The position numbers and the translations under genes were made by a program. DNA of 64,000 nucleotides from the NCBI RefSeq assembly GCF_017814975.1, contig NZ_JAGIQA010000016.1, positions 62,001 to 126,000 of the forward strand. Direction: 5' to 3'. The notes under the pieces were generated by a model. The model saw only the letters and a list, made by a program, of their open reading frames with translations. It was not told where the DNA came from and searched no databases. The stretch's first letter is position 1. Every line of letters begins with the position of its first letter. Of the stretch, positions 16,073 through 25,204 are shown piece after piece. This DNA is from Cupriavidus consociatus. Lineage in GTDB: Bacteria > Pseudomonadota > Gammaproteobacteria > Burkholderiales > Burkholderiaceae.

Positions 16073-17266
16073 ATGTTGCGGCGCTTTTGGCTGTTCTTTG
16101 CCCAGGCTGTCACCGTCGTGCTGGCGGTCTGGTTCGTCGTGGCAACGCTCAAGCCTGATTGGCTCCAGAGGGGGCGCGTCGCTGTCCAGTCCGGGTCGCC
16201 GATCGTGGCGCTCAAGGAAGTCGTGCCTAACGTGTCCGGCCCTGCCGCCGAAGGGTCTTACAGTGAAGCCGCACAGTCCGCCATGCCGGCGGTGGTGAAT
16301 ATCTTTACCAGCAAGAACGGCAACAAGCGCTCGCCCAACCCGCAGGCCGAGGATCCGTGGTTCCGCTTCTTCTTTGGCGACCGCCTGCCGGAACGGCAGG
16401 AACCGGTGTCGAGCCTGGGATCAGGCGTGATTGTCAGTGCCGAGGGTTACATTCTAACCAACCACCACGTGGTGGATGGCGCCGACGAGATCGAGATTGC
16501 GCTGACCGATGGCCGGAAAGCCAACGCCAAGGTCGTCGGTTCCGACCCCGAGACCGACCTGGCCGTGCTGAAAGTGACGCTGAAGGACCTGCCCGCGATC
16601 ACGCTGGGCCGGCTGGAGAACGTCAAGGTGGGCGACGTGGTGCTGGCGATCGGCAATCCGTTCGGCGTGGGCCAGACCGTAACGATGGGCATCGTGTCGG
16701 CGCTGGGGCGCAGCCATCTCGGCATCAACACCTTCGAAAACTTCATCCAGACCGACGCGGCAATCAACCCGGGCAACTCGGGCGGTGCGCTCGTTGATGC
16801 GCAGGGCAACCTGCTGGGCATCAACACGGCGATCTACTCGCGTTCGGGCGGCTCGCTCGGGATTGGATTTGCGATCCCGGTATCGACGGCCAAGCAAGTG
16901 ATGGAGTCGATTATTTCTACCGGCAGCGTCACGCGTGGCTGGATCGGCGTCGAGCCGCAGGACATGACGCCGGAAATCGCCGAATCGTTCGGCCTCGATG
17001 CCAAGGAAGGCGCACTGATCGCCGCCGTGGTCCAGGGGGGGCCGGCCGACAAGGCCGGCGTGAAGCCGGGTGATGTGCTAGCCAAGGTGGATGGCTCGTC
17101 GATCACCGACACGACTGCGCTGCTGAATGCCATCGCCCAGCTCAAGCCAGGTGTCGATATCAAGATGACGGTCATCCGACGGGGCAAGCCTACCGAACTG
17201 ACGGTAACGATCGGCAAGCGGCCGCCACCGCCACGCCGGGCGCTGCCGTTCGATGAGGAGGAGTGA
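16073..17266 (+). CDS. DegS-like membrane-anchored serine protease (HtrA family)
   Basis: A 397-residue HtrA protease with one N-terminal membrane segment ([19 protein letters not shown], residues 8-26), a trypsin-like domain and one PDZ domain (about 290-380). The catalytic triad is readable: His132 in TNHHVV, Asp162 in TDLAVL, and Ser236 in GNSGG. A single PDZ with an anchor is the DegS layout; soluble DegP/DegQ usually have two PDZ domains and a cleaved signal. DegS proteins trigger the envelope-stress sigma-E response by cutting an anti-sigma factor. The ATG at 16073 is used; an in-frame ATG at 16043 would overlap the divergent Nif3 gene. Monocistronic with its own terminator. Confidence 0.9.
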   Translation: MLRRFWLFFAQAVTVVLAVWFVVATLKPDWLQRGRVAVQSGSPIVALKEVVPNVSGPAAEGSYSEAAQSAMPAVVNIFTSKNGNKRSPNPQAEDPWFRFFFGDRLPERQEPVSSLGSGVIVSAEGYILTNHHVVDGADEIEIALTDGRKANAKVVGSDPETDLAVLKVTLKDLPAITLGRLENVKVGDVVLAIGNPFGVGQTVTMGIVSALGRSHLGINTFENFIQTDAAINPGNSGGALVDAQGNLLGINTAIYSRSGGSLGIGFAIPVSTAKQVMESIISTGSVTRGWIGVEPQDMTPEIAESFGLDAKEGALIAAVVQGGPADKAGVKPGDVLAKVDGSSITDTTALLNAIAQLKPGVDIKMTVIRRGKPTELTVTIGKRPPPPRRALPFDEEE

Positions 17267-17294
17267 GGCCGAGTCATCCCCGGCCCTGCATGCA

Positions 17295-17324
17295 AAACCC
17301 CGCCAGCGATGGCGGGGTTTTTTT
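17295..17324 (+). terminator. Terminator of the DegS-like gene
   Basis: A 10-bp stem (AAACCCCGCC/GGCGGGGTTT) with a 6-base loop and a run of seven T, 28 bases after the stop codon. Confidence 0.88.
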
Positions 17325-17485
17325 GTTGGGCTCTGGCCCATATAGGCTTGCCCAGTGCCGAGTGGCGCCGCTGTCCGTCCGCTCGTCCCTAAAGCCCATA
17401 TCGGGGCCATGCATTTTCCCGATCACCGCGGTCGAGCCAACGGATGCTCATCCAGCCGGAGCCGGTTGGTCAGTCGCCAGCAGGT

Positions 17486-17525
17486 GGTCGGTGGTCGGTG
17501 GTCGGTGGTCGGTGGTCGGTGGTCG
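17486..17525. repeat. Heptanucleotide tandem array, unit GGTCGGT
   Basis: Five perfect head-to-tail copies of a 7-bp unit (17486-17520) plus a 5-base partial copy. It lies downstream of both flanking genes, so copy changes should not alter a protein. Confidence 0.9.
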
Positions 17526-17560
17526 TGCTAGGTGCCAGGTGCAATGCCAAGGGCCAAGGG

Positions 17561-17637
17561 CTGAGTGCTGAGTGCTGAGTGCTGAGTGCTGAGTGCTGAG
17601 TGCTGAGTGCTGAGTGCTGAGTGCTGAGTGCTGAGTG
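17561..17637. repeat. Heptanucleotide tandem array, unit CTGAGTG
   Basis: Eleven perfect head-to-tail copies of a 7-bp unit, 35 bases from the preceding array. The perfect identity suggests recent expansion or active slippage. There are no spacers, so it is not a CRISPR array. Confidence 0.93.
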
Positions 17638-17773
17638 CCAAAAGCCAACCGTACCTTTCCCTGCGAGCCTGCCTGCGCAACACTACACGTCGCAATGCGC
17701 ACAGACGGCCCTCCGCGCTTCACTCGGCTTCGTCGGCAACGCCGGCCCCGTCTCGGGACGCCAGACAAGACAA

Positions 17774-17803
17774 AAGGCCGGCATCCTTGCGGACGCCGGC
17801 CTT
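17774..17803 (-). terminator. Terminator of the porin gene
   Basis: On the minus strand AAGGCCGGCGTCC pairs with GGATGCCGGCCTT around a GCAA tetraloop and is followed by TTTTG. It lies 40 bases after the porin stop. Confidence 0.88.
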
Positions 17804-17842
17804 CTGCAAGCCAATCTCAAGCGAGCTTACGCCCGCATCAGA

Positions 17843-18952
17843 TTAGAACTTGTGGCGCAGACCAACCACAGCACCGAACTGATCCTTGTTCGGCTGAACG
17901 TTGGTGGTCGTGGCGGTGTTGAAGCCGTTCACGCCCAGGGCCGAGCCCTTGTCGTTCAGAGCGTACGACAGCGAGGTGTACACGTCGGTACGCTTCGACA
18001 GCGCGTAGTCGGCCGTGATCACGAACTGCCACGGATCCGCGTCGCTCTTGCGGAAGTCCTGGTAGTAAGCAGCGCCCGACAGCGAGAACGCCGGGGTCAG
18101 CTGGTAGCCCAGACCCAGCCAGTACAGGTTCGACGAGGTCGACGTGGTGACAACACCGTTGTCAACCGTCGTGCCGCCCGTCAGTGCAGCGCCGTCGAAA
18201 GCCTTGGCCCAGCGATAGCCAGCGTAGACCTTGGCCGGACCGAAGGCGTAGTTAGCGCCAACGGTAGCACGGCGGGTGCGCTGACCGCTCTGGTCAACCA
18301 GAGCAGCGCCCGTGCCGGTCGAGGTGCCGTGGATTTCGTCATAGGCAGCACCAACCGAGAACGGGCCGGCTGCGTAGTTCAGCAGCGCGCCGTACTGTTG
18401 GCCGCGGCGGAACGCACCAGCGGTTTCCTGGCCGTTGTTGTTGAAGCTGTAGAAGGCGTTAGCGGTCAGGCCACCGAACGTGCCGATGTACTTGACGGTG
18501 TTGTCAGCGCGCGCAGCGAACTGGGAGTCTTGCGCCAGAATGCCGTAACGCGACGAGATGGCCATCGGGTCATAGATCAGACCGAAGTCATAGAACGAGG
18601 TCTGTTGACGGCCCAGCAGCAGCGAACCGTACTGGCTCTGCACACCGACGTAGGCTTGACGACCGAACAGACGGCCGCCTTGTGCCGAGGTGCCGTTGTC
18701 GAGGTCGAAACCGCTTTCCAGCACGAACACGCCCTTCAGACCGCCGCCCAGGTCTTCAACGCCACGCAGGCCCCAGCGCGAACCGGACTGGTTGCCCGAC
18801 GCCATACGGAACAGGTCGTCGCCAGCGGCGTTAGCATTGGTGTTGTACTCGAGGCCGACGTCAGCCACGCCGTACAGGGTCACGCTCGATTGGGCATACG
18901 CGCCACCAGCGGCCAGAGCGGCGACGGCAGCAGCAAACAGTTTCATCTTCAT
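17843..18952 (-). CDS. Major outer-membrane porin (betaproteobacterial general porin)
   Basis: A 369-residue porin forming a trimeric 16-stranded barrel for passive diffusion of small hydrophilic solutes. The signal peptide is MKMKLFAAAVAALAAGGAYA; the mature protein starts QSSVTLYGVADVGLEY, the standard N-terminus of Burkholderiaceae porins. Internal PxxGxR-like constriction segments (GGRLFGRQAYVGVQS) are present, and the chain ends GLRHKF with the terminal phenylalanine needed for BAM-dependent assembly. A good Shine-Dalgarno (AAGGAAAG) precedes the ATG. Monocistronic, with a long (240 bp) upstream region containing a stem-loop that may matter for regulation. Confidence 0.95.
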   Translation of the reverse strand: MKMKLFAAAVAALAAGGAYAQSSVTLYGVADVGLEYNTNANAAGDDLFRMASGNQSGSRWGLRGVEDLGGGLKGVFVLESGFDLDNGTSAQGGRLFGRQAYVGVQSQYGSLLLGRQQTSFYDFGLIYDPMAISSRYGILAQDSQFAARADNTVKYIGTFGGLTANAFYSFNNNGQETAGAFRRGQQYGALLNYAAGPFSVGAAYDEIHGTSTGTGAALVDQSGQRTRRATVGANYAFGPAKVYAGYRWAKAFDGAALTGGTTVDNGVVTTSTSSNLYWLGLGYQLTPAFSLSGAAYYQDFRKSDADPWQFVITADYALSKRTDVYTSLSYALNDKGSALGVNGFNTATTTNVQPNKDQFGAVVGLRHKF

Positions 18953-18992
18953 ATCGACACTTTCCTTGTCAACTGATTGGGAAATCTTGGTT

Positions 18993-19008
18993 GCCCAAGT
19001 GCTTGGGC
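18993..19008. promoter_or_regulatory. Stem-loop/palindrome in the porin leader
   Basis: GCCCAAG-TG-CTTGGGC is a perfect 7+7 bp inverted repeat 41-56 bases upstream of the porin ATG. It is either a 5'-UTR hairpin or an operator. A possible -10 (CATAAT) lies further upstream near 19038, which would place the palindrome in the transcript. Confidence 0.4.
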
Positions 19009-19192
19009 GACGTATTTACATTCACGTCTGCTGCGTATTATGTGCCAGCCCCCCCGGCCCTCAGAAGGCTTTTTCGGCGTAAACCAAGCTTACCAACGGT
19101 TTTTGTTGTGATCGAACAACACGGGTGGGCGAAAAAATCCCCGTTTTGGTGCAAAACTGAGGTCTAAGACTCGGAGTACTACCTCAGCGGCA

Positions 19193-19990
19193 TTAGTCCG
19201 TCTGTGTTTCCCCTGAAGTCTCGGCTTGTGCGGCCGGACGGCCGACGAAGCGCGCCATGATCAGCCCGAGTTCATAGAGCAGCACAAGCGGCACAGCCAG
19301 CAGCAACTGCGACAGCACATCCGGCGGCGTCACGATGGCGGCAATGATAAAAGCCCCGACGATCACATAGGGGCGAATCTGCTTGAGCTTTTCCAGCTCG
19401 ACCACGCCGAATCGAACGAGCACGATCACCACCACCGGCACCTCGAAGGTGATGCCGAAGGCAAGGAAGGTGGTCATGGCAAAGCTGAGGTACTTGTCGA
19501 TATCGGTTGACATGTCCGCACCCAGCGGCGCGTTGTAATGCGCCATGAAGTGGAACACCGTCGGGAACACCAGGAAGTACGCAAACGCCACGCCGCACAG
19601 GAACAGGATGTAACTGCTCGATACCAGCGGCAGGATCAGCCGCTTCTCATGCTGATATAGCCCGGGCGCGACGAACTGCCAGACCTGGTAGAGCACCCAC
19701 GGCAGCGCGATCAGGAACGCCACCAGCAACGTGACCTTCATCGGCACGAAGAACGAGCCGGTGACATCGGTCACGATCATCTTGCCGCCCTTGGGCAGCG
19801 ACTGCATCAGCGGCGCCGCAAACAGGTTGAAGATGACCGGCGCCCAGTAGACCAGGCAAACGAAGACCAGGATGATCCCGCCCACCGCCTTGACCAGGCG
19901 CTGGCGCAACTCGATCAGGTGGGAAATGAAGGTTTCCTGCTGCGACTCGTCTTGCGGGTCTTGGGGATCTGGGGACCGGGTGTCGCTCAT
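19193..19990 (-). CDS. tatC: Sec-independent protein translocase subunit TatC
   Basis: A 265-residue, six-helix inner-membrane protein that recognises twin-arginine signal peptides with TatB. It has the conserved N-terminal FISHLIELRQRLVKA, the periplasmic loop before the second helix (FNLFAAPLMQSLPKG), the invariant FF(V)PMKVTLLVAF region, and the glutamate-containing FGITFEVPVVV. The start is the ATG of MSDTRSPDPQD. It is the last gene of tatABC; a 133-bp gap separates it from tatB. Tat substrates visible in this window include the Rieske protein, MsrP and probably the TRAP binding protein. Confidence 0.97.
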   Translation of the reverse strand: MSDTRSPDPQDPQDESQQETFISHLIELRQRLVKAVGGIILVFVCLVYWAPVIFNLFAAPLMQSLPKGGKMIVTDVTGSFFVPMKVTLLVAFLIALPWVLYQVWQFVAPGLYQHEKRLILPLVSSSYILFLCGVAFAYFLVFPTVFHFMAHYNAPLGADMSTDIDKYLSFAMTTFLAFGITFEVPVVVIVLVRFGVVELEKLKQIRPYVIVGAFIIAAIVTPPDVLSQLLLAVPLVLLYELGLIMARFVGRPAAQAETSGETQTD

Positions 19991-20123
19991 GGCGTGGACC
20001 GCTCAGCCGCGCAGGCTGGCAAGGTGGATCGATGATGCCGCTCGCCGCGGCGCAATTGGATGAGCATGGCGATGGCAGCGGCAGCCCTGGCATGGGCCGG
20101 CAACCCGTCGCCGTGCAACGTGC

Positions 20124-20633
20124 TCACTCGAAAAAGGAACGGGACGGCCGGCTGGCCGGGCGGTGGCGCTTCACGCGCGCGGCGCCCGACTGCACCCAGA
20201 CCCGGACATTGTGCTGGCGCTTGAACCACAGCGGCCGCGCGCCTTGCTTCACGCGCCAACTCTTGCGGCCGTTGTGCGCCTTGTGCGCCGCGTCCCAGCT
20301 GGGCACGAAGCTGTCTCCGCTGGCGCTGACGCCCCCGTTGTTCGCTTCGGTGCCGCCGAGCGCTTCGTTCAGCGCCTGAGTCTGCTCGCTGACTTCCTTG
20401 TGGATCGTGCGCTCGACGTCGCGCGCCGCTTCCTCGAATTCGGAGCGCATCTTGCGCAATTCTTCCAGCTCGACTTCGCGGCTGACCTCGGCCTTGACGT
20501 CATTGATATAGCGTTGCGCGCGGCCGACCAGGGCGCCAACGGTGCGGGCGACCTTGGGCAGCCGCTCAGGACCGATCACGATCAGTGCCACGGCACCGAT
20601 CAGCGCCAGCTTGGAAATGCCGAGATCAATCAT
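20124..20633 (-). CDS. tatB: Twin-arginine translocase subunit TatB
   Basis: A 169-residue protein with one N-terminal membrane helix (MIDLGISKLALIGAVALIVIGPERLP), the TatB-type glutamate and GPERLP hinge, then a charged amphipathic helix (RTVGALVGRAQRYINDVKAEV) and a long polar tail. TatB sits with TatC in the signal-binding complex. The C-terminal tail is rich in Lys, Arg and Trp and less conserved. It lies 84 bases downstream of tatA on the same strand. Confidence 0.96.
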   Translation of the reverse strand: MIDLGISKLALIGAVALIVIGPERLPKVARTVGALVGRAQRYINDVKAEVSREVELEELRKMRSEFEEAARDVERTIHKEVSEQTQALNEALGGTEANNGGVSASGDSFVPSWDAAHKAHNGRKSWRVKQGARPLWFKRQHNVRVWVQSGAARVKRHRPASRPSRSFFE

Positions 20634-20717
20634 GCGGACATCATGCGGAAGACAGCGGAGACGCGGGGCTGCGCACAGGCAGCCACGATCGCGGGAAGGG
20701 GATGGCGCACCGACGGC

Positions 20718-20957
20718 TTACTGCTGCTGGCGCGACTTTTCCTTGGCCTCGACGTCGATGGTGGTGGAGTCGCGCAGTTCCTTGGACTGGGCGGCCTCGG
20801 CCGACTTTTCCTTGTCTTCGCCGTCCTTCATGCCATCCTTGAAACCCTTGACTGCGCCGCCCAGGTCCTGGCCGATATTGCGCAGTTTCTTGGTGCCGAA
20901 CACAAGCATGACGATCACCAGCACGATCAGCCAGTGCCAAATGCTAAACGAACCCAT
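20718..20957 (-). CDS. tatA: Twin-arginine translocase subunit TatA
   Basis: A 79-residue pore-forming Tat subunit with a single N-terminal helix ([21 protein letters not shown]), the [21 protein letters not shown] hinge and amphipathic helix typical of TatA, and an acidic/basic tail. A Shine-Dalgarno (GGAGCAAGAG) precedes the ATG. First gene of tatABC; the HIT-family gene lies upstream across 147 bp. Confidence 0.96.
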   Translation of the reverse strand: MGSFSIWHWLIVLVIVMLVFGTKKLRNIGQDLGGAVKGFKDGMKDGEDKEKSAEAAQSKELRDSTTIDVEAKEKSRQQQ

Positions 20958-21104
20958 CTCTTGCTCCTGGTGAAGCCTCGGGCGTAGTCATAGTCGCCCG
21001 GACCCGTTGTTCCGTCCCGTTATGGCCGCGCCGGGCGACGGTTGCCGGCGCAGCATTTGCCCCGGCGTTGCCGCCGCGGGCGCTCCCATGCCAAGGCCGC
21101 CCGG

Positions 21105-21461
21105 TCAGGGCAGCGGTCCCTTCCACTGGTGGCGCGGCCCACCGAGCACATGCAGGTGCAGGTGGTAGATTTCCTGACCGCCGTCCGGCCCGGTATTGAT
21201 CACCGTCCGGAAACCGTTGCCACAGCCTGCCGCGCGCGCCAGTTCAGGCACCTTCAGCATCATTCTAGCAAGCACCTCCCCTTCGCCGGCGCCGCAATCG
21301 GCCAGCGAGTCGACATGCGACTTGGGGATGACCAGCAAGTGTACCGGGGCCTTGGGATGGATATCGTGGAAGGCCACCATGTCGTCGTCTTCGTACACCT
21401 TGCGCGACGGTATCTGGCCGGCCACGATCTTGCAGAAAATGCAATTATCCTGAGCGTTCAT
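21105..21461 (-). CDS. HIT-family nucleotide hydrolase (HinT-like)
   Basis: A 118-residue histidine-triad protein; family members hydrolyse adenosine phosphoramidates and similar nucleotide conjugates. The N-terminal zinc-type cysteines (NCIFCKI) and the active-site triad QEIYHLHLHVLGG are both present, as are HPKAPVHLLVIPKSH and GFRTVINTGPDGGQ. This location, between the his genes and tatA, is common in Burkholderiaceae. The ATG at 21461 begins MNAQDNCIFC. Confidence 0.93.
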   Translation of the reverse strand: MNAQDNCIFCKIVAGQIPSRKVYEDDDMVAFHDIHPKAPVHLLVIPKSHVDSLADCGAGEGEVLARMMLKVPELARAAGCGNGFRTVINTGPDGGQEIYHLHLHVLGGPRHQWKGPLP

Positions 21462-21513
21462 GAAAATTTCATTGCGGCGAACCCTGCACCCTGGGGTCTC
21501 GGGTCCTCCGGAA

Positions 21514-21903
21514 TCAGAACTGCTGATCCGGGTACATCGGCTTGCTGTCGTTGAGGTACAGCCAGCCCTTGACGATACGATACAGCATCCACAGCGACAG
21601 CACGCCCCAGACCGCGAAAGCCAGCGGCATCAGCACCACGGTGGCGAACAGCACGCCGCCCAGCACCGCCCAAGCCACTGACCACCAGAACGAGCGGATC
21701 TGCCAGGCGAAGTGCGAGGCATACAGCGAACCGCGCGCGTCATCGCGCTTGACGTAGTCGATGACGATGGCGATCAGCGCCGTAATGCCGCCGGTCAGCC
21801 AGAAGATCGCGTACAGCGCGTACAGGATATGCAGCAGCTTGCGCAGGCTGCTCTGCTGTTCGCCGCTGGGACCGGTAACCTGCGCGGTGTAGTCGTTCGC
21901 CAT
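21514..21903 (-). CDS. Small integral membrane protein (DUF4870/Tic20-like)
   Basis: A 129-residue membrane protein with a polar N-terminus and three or four hydrophobic segments (LLHILYALYAIFWLTGGITALIA, VAWAVLGGVLFATVVLMPLAF, WGVLSLWMLYRIVKGWLYL), plus a YASHFAWQIRSFWW motif between them. That motif and the overall plan fit the DUF4870/Tic20-like group, which has no defined function. The ATG at 21903 (MANDYTAQV) gives the shortest sensible protein; the longer frame upstream overlaps hisE and lacks hydrophobic sequence. It sits 73 bases after hisE in the same orientation. Confidence 0.85.
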   Translation of the reverse strand: MANDYTAQVTGPSGEQQSSLRKLLHILYALYAIFWLTGGITALIAIVIDYVKRDDARGSLYASHFAWQIRSFWWSVAWAVLGGVLFATVVLMPLAFAVWGVLSLWMLYRIVKGWLYLNDSKPMYPDQQF

Positions 21904-21976
21904 GTTTGCCCTTGTTCTGCGATGGCCTGCCTCACGGCAGGCGGGAGACTGGCCAGCACAGCGACTGGTCAGCCGG

Positions 21977-22354
21977 TCAGCCCTCTTCCTTGCGCCGGGC
22001 TTTTTCTTCCAGGCCGGAAAGCCCTTCGCGCCGTGCCAGTTCGTTGACCACGTCGTCGGGGCCCAGCCCGAAGTTTGCCAGCAACACCAGGGTGTGGAAC
22101 CACAGGTCCGCCACCTCATAGACCAGCTTGCCGGCCTCGCTGCCGCTGTGGCCGGCAGCGCGTGCGTCCTTGGCCGCCATCACGGTCTCGGTGGCTTCCT
22201 CGCCGATCTTCTTCAGGATGGCGTCGTCGCCCTTGCTGTACAGCTTGGCAACATAGGATCTGGCGGGATCGCCGCCATTGACTGGCTTGCGCGATTCGAG
22301 CACTTCGGCCACGCGTGCCAGCACATCGCTGCTGCTCGGTTGGGTATCGCTCAT
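21977..22354 (-). CDS. hisE: Phosphoribosyl-ATP pyrophosphatase
   Basis: Second step of histidine biosynthesis: phosphoribosyl-ATP to phosphoribosyl-AMP plus pyrophosphate. 125 residues, all-alpha MazG-like fold, with the motifs [24 protein letters not shown] and [15 protein letters not shown] whose glutamates and aspartates bind magnesium. In enterobacteria hisE is fused to hisI; here they are separate but overlap by 4 bases (stop of hisI and start of hisE), so translation is coupled. The C-terminus is rich in charged residues. Confidence 0.96.
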   Translation of the reverse strand: MSDTQPSSSDVLARVAEVLESRKPVNGGDPARSYVAKLYSKGDDAILKKIGEEATETVMAAKDARAAGHSGSEAGKLVYEVADLWFHTLVLLANFGLGPDDVVNELARREGLSGLEEKARRKEEG

Positions 22355-22755
22355 GGCTTGGTATAGATCTGTGCAGGGTCCTTCAGCACGGGTTCGACGG
22401 TCTGCCAGTCGCCCGCTTCCGCATCGCCCTCGAATTTCTGGAAGAAGCAGGAATGGCGCCCGGTATGGCAGGCGATGCTGTCGACCTGCGTGACCTTGAG
22501 CAGCACCACGTCCTCGTCGCAGTCGAGGCGGATCTCATGCACCTTCTGCACATGGCCGGACTCTTCGCCCTTGTGCCACAGGCGCTTGCGCGAACGCGAC
22601 CAGAACACGGCCTCGCCCAGTTCCACCGTGCGCTGCAGCGCGTCGCGGTTCATGAACGCGAACATCAGCACGTCGTTCGAACCCACTTCCTGCACGATCA
22701 CCGGCACCAGCCCGTTATCGTCCCACTTGACCTTGTTGAGCCACTTCTTTGCCAT
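22351..22755 (-). CDS. hisI: Phosphoribosyl-AMP cyclohydrolase
   Basis: Third step of histidine biosynthesis, opening the adenine ring of phosphoribosyl-AMP. 134 residues. It has the magnesium-binding aspartates in [11 protein letters not shown] and the zinc cysteines in [15 protein letters not shown]. Conserved [12 protein letters not shown] and [20 protein letters not shown] are present. The ATG at 22755 begins MAKKWLNKV and is 2 bases from the hisF stop; the frame extends far upstream through hisF but not as coding sequence. Confidence 0.96.
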   Translation of the reverse strand: MAKKWLNKVKWDDNGLVPVIVQEVGSNDVLMFAFMNRDALQRTVELGEAVFWSRSRKRLWHKGEESGHVQKVHEIRLDCDEDVVLLKVTQVDSIACHTGRHSCFFQKFEGDAEAGDWQTVEPVLKDPAQIYTKP

Positions 22756-22757
22756 GA

Positions 22758-23528
22758 TCAGATCCGCACGGGAATGCCCTCGCGGGCCATGAATGCCTTG
22801 GCTTCGCCCACGGTATGCTGGCCGTAGTGGAAGATGCTGGCGGCCAGCACCGCGTCGGCGCGGCCCTTGGTGATGCCGTCGGCGAGGTCCTGCAGCCCGC
22901 CGACGCCACCCGAGGCGATCACCGGCACCGGCACCGCGTCGCTGACGGCGCGGGTCAGTTCCAGGTCGAACCCGCTCTTGGTGCCGTCGCGGTCCATGCT
23001 GGTCAGCAGGATCTCGCCGGCGCCGCGCGCTGCCATCTCCCGGGCCCACTCGACCGCGTCCAGGCCGGTCGCCTTGCGCCCGCCGTGGGTGAAGACTTCC
23101 CAGCGCGACGGCTCGCCCGGCGCCGAACTGCGCTTGGCGTCGATGGCCACCACGATGCACTGCGAACCATACTTGGCCGTGGCATCGGACACCAACTGCG
23201 GATTGGCGATGGCCGACGAATTGACGCTGATCTTGTCCGCGCCGGCATTGAGCAGGCGCCGCACGTCTTCGACCGTGCGCACGCCACCACCGACCGTGAG
23301 CGGGATGAAAACCTGCGAGGCGACGTCCTCGATGATGTGCAGCATCAGGTCGCGCCCGTCGCTGGTGGCGGTGATGTCGAGGAATGTGATTTCGTCGGCG
23401 CCCTGCTCGTCATAGCGGCGCGCGATCTCCACGGGATCGCCCGCATCGCGGAGCTCGACGAAATTGACGCCCTTGACCACCCGCCCGTTGGTCACGTCCA
23501 GGCAGGGGATGATACGTTTGGCTAGCAT
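22758..23528 (-). CDS. hisF: Imidazole glycerol phosphate synthase, cyclase subunit
   Basis: A 256-residue TIM barrel that closes the imidazole ring using ammonia from HisH. The first strand has the catalytic aspartate in [15 protein letters not shown]; the opposing catalytic aspartate is in [11 protein letters not shown]. Phosphate-binding glycines appear in VGGGVRT and IASGGVG. The start is the ATG of [11 protein letters not shown] (23528), at the canonical N-terminus. Order hisH-hisA-hisF-hisI-hisE is as in many proteobacteria; a 93-bp gap separates it from hisA. Confidence 0.97.
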   Translation of the reverse strand: MLAKRIIPCLDVTNGRVVKGVNFVELRDAGDPVEIARRYDEQGADEITFLDITATSDGRDLMLHIIEDVASQVFIPLTVGGGVRTVEDVRRLLNAGADKISVNSSAIANPQLVSDATAKYGSQCIVVAIDAKRSSAPGEPSRWEVFTHGGRKATGLDAVEWAREMAARGAGEILLTSMDRDGTKSGFDLELTRAVSDAVPVPVIASGGVGGLQDLADGITKGRADAVLAASIFHYGQHTVGEAKAFMAREGIPVRI

Positions 23529-23621
23529 GAGAGTCCTTGTCCGCCGCCGCGCCGGCAAGGCACCGGTGCGACAGCGGCTGCGCCCGCGGGCGCGTTGGCT
23601 TGCGTTGGGCTCGCGTGGGCC

Positions 23622-24368
23622 TTATTGGCCGTCTCGAAGCTTGTCGGCACGGGCCTGCGCATCGGCAAAGTTCAGGTCACCGGAGTAGATCGCGCGGCCG
23701 CAGATGACGCCTTCCACACCCTCGCCTTCGACCGCGCACAGGTTGTCGATGTCCGCCAGGTTGGACAGGCCGCCGCTGGCGATCACCGGGATCGACATCG
23801 ACTGCGCCAGCTTGACGGTGGCGTCGATATTGATCCCCTGCAGCATGCCGTCGCGGCCGATATCGGTATAGATGATGGCTTCGACACCGTAGTCTTCGTA
23901 CTTGCGCGCCAGGTCCGCCACTTCATGCCCGGTCAGCTTGCTCCAGCCATCGGTGGCAACCTTGCCGTCCTTGGCATCGAGGCCGACGATGATGTGTCCG
24001 CCGAAGGCCGAGCAGGCGTCCTTCAGGAAGCCGGGGTTCTTCACCGCCGCGGTGCCGATGATGACGTACGACAAGCCGTCGTCCAGCCAGCGTTCGATGG
24101 TGTTCAGGTCGCGGATGCCGCCTCCCAGTTGCACCGGGATCTCATCGCCGACCTCGGCGATGATGGCCTTGATGGCCGCCTCGTTGCGGGGCTTGCCCAC
24201 GAACGCGCCGTTCAGGTCCACCAGGTGCAGGCGCCGCGCGCCCTGCTCCACCCAGTGGCGTGCCATGGCGGCGGGATCTTCGGAAAAGACGGTGGCCTGG
24301 TCCATGTCGCCTTGTTTGAGGCGTACACACTGACCGTCCTTCAGGTCGATGGCCGGAATGAGCAACAT
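23622..24368 (-). CDS. hisA: ProFAR isomerase
   Basis: Phosphoribosylformimino-5-aminoimidazole carboxamide ribotide isomerase, an Amadori rearrangement in histidine synthesis. A 248-residue TIM barrel related to HisF, with the catalytic aspartates in [14 protein letters not shown] and [12 protein letters not shown], and phosphate motifs LGGGIRD and IASGGLS. The ATG at 24368 gives the canonical N-terminus. It is separated from hisH by 182 bp, the largest gap inside the his block. Confidence 0.97.
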   Translation of the reverse strand: MLLIPAIDLKDGQCVRLKQGDMDQATVFSEDPAAMARHWVEQGARRLHLVDLNGAFVGKPRNEAAIKAIIAEVGDEIPVQLGGGIRDLNTIERWLDDGLSYVIIGTAAVKNPGFLKDACSAFGGHIIVGLDAKDGKVATDGWSKLTGHEVADLARKYEDYGVEAIIYTDIGRDGMLQGINIDATVKLAQSMSIPVIASGGLSNLADIDNLCAVEGEGVEGVICGRAIYSGDLNFADAQARADKLRDGQ

Positions 24369-24550
24369 ATGCGTGACGAGCGTGGTTGAGTAAGTGAGGT
24401 TGAGCGAGACCGGCGGGGCCGGTCAGGTCGGGGTCGATATTCGATCGGGAACTGGTCGCTTGACGGGTTGCGTGAAGGGTCCGGTGACGGGTCTGTCTGG
24501 TTCTCGGTCGAACAATCGTCAAACAAGCGATTCGGGGTGTCCGCTGCGCC

Positions 24551-25204
24551 TTATGGATTCCAGTGGACGAAGTTCCGGTACAGCTGCAGGCCCACGGCCG
24601 CGCTCTTCTCGGGGTGGAACTGCGTCGCGAAAATATTATCGCGGGCTACCGCGCTGGTAAACACGACTCCATACTCCGTTTCGCCGGCGATATGGGCCGG
24701 ATCCTGCGCCTGCACATAGTAGCTATGGACGAAATAGAACCAGCTGTCGTCGGGAATCCCGGCCCACAGCGGGTGCGGCTTCGCCTGGCGCACCCGGTTC
24801 CAGCCCATCTGCGGCACTTTGAAACGCGAGCCGTCGGGCTGCGTCATGCCTTCCAGTGCAAAACGCACCACCTGGCCGGGCATCAGGCCCAGCGCCGGTG
24901 TGCGGTCCGCACCAGCACGACTTTCGGTACTGAACTCGAACAGCATCTGTTCGCCGACGCACACACCCAGCATCGGCTTGCTGCCGGCGGCCTCGACCAC
25001 CGCTTCCTGCAGGCCCGAGGCGCCCAGCGCCGACATGCAGTCCGGCATCGCGCCCTGGCCGGGCAGCACCACGCGATCCGCGCTGCGGATGCCTTCAGGG
25101 GCATCCACCAGCCGCACATCCGCTTCCGGTGCCGCGGCACGCAGCGCCTGCGCCACCGAGCGCAGGTTGCCCATGCCGTAATCCACAATTGCTATGGTAG
25201 TCAT
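24551..25204 (-). CDS. hisH: Imidazole glycerol phosphate synthase, glutamine amidotransferase subunit
   Basis: Class I amidotransferase that supplies ammonia to HisF. 217 residues. The nucleophile cysteine is in [14 protein letters not shown], the oxyanion strand glycine in [11 protein letters not shown], and the His-Glu pair in [12 protein letters not shown]. The start ATG overlaps the marC stop by 4 bases, so hisH is translationally coupled to a gene with no known histidine role. Confidence 0.97.
   Translation of the reverse strand: MTTIAIVDYGMGNLRSVAQALRAAAPEADVRLVDAPEGIRSADRVVLPGQGAMPDCMSALGASGLQEAVVEAAGSKPMLGVCVGEQMLFEFSTESRAGADRTPALGLMPGQVVRFALEGMTQPDGSRFKVPQMGWNRVRQAKPHPLWAGIPDDSWFYFVHSYYVQAQDPAHIAGETEYGVVFTSAVARDNIFATQFHPEKSAAVGLQLYRNFVHWNP

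Larger units (their letters stand above)
17325..17842. other. Intergenic region between convergent DegS-like and porin genes, with heptamer arrays
   Basis: No gene is supported here. The interval holds two separate 7-bp tandem arrays and the porin terminator, listed individually. Open frames crossing the arrays merely reflect a repeat unit without stop codons. Confidence 0.7.

Noticed and set aside
17486-17637. Possible CRISPR array
   Set aside because: The repeats are 7 bp, contiguous and have no spacers; no cas genes are present.
17448-17768. Minus-strand open frame encoding repeated TQHSALS units
   Set aside because: It exists only because the CTGAGTG heptamer contains no stop in any frame on that strand; it lacks a start region, Shine-Dalgarno and homology.
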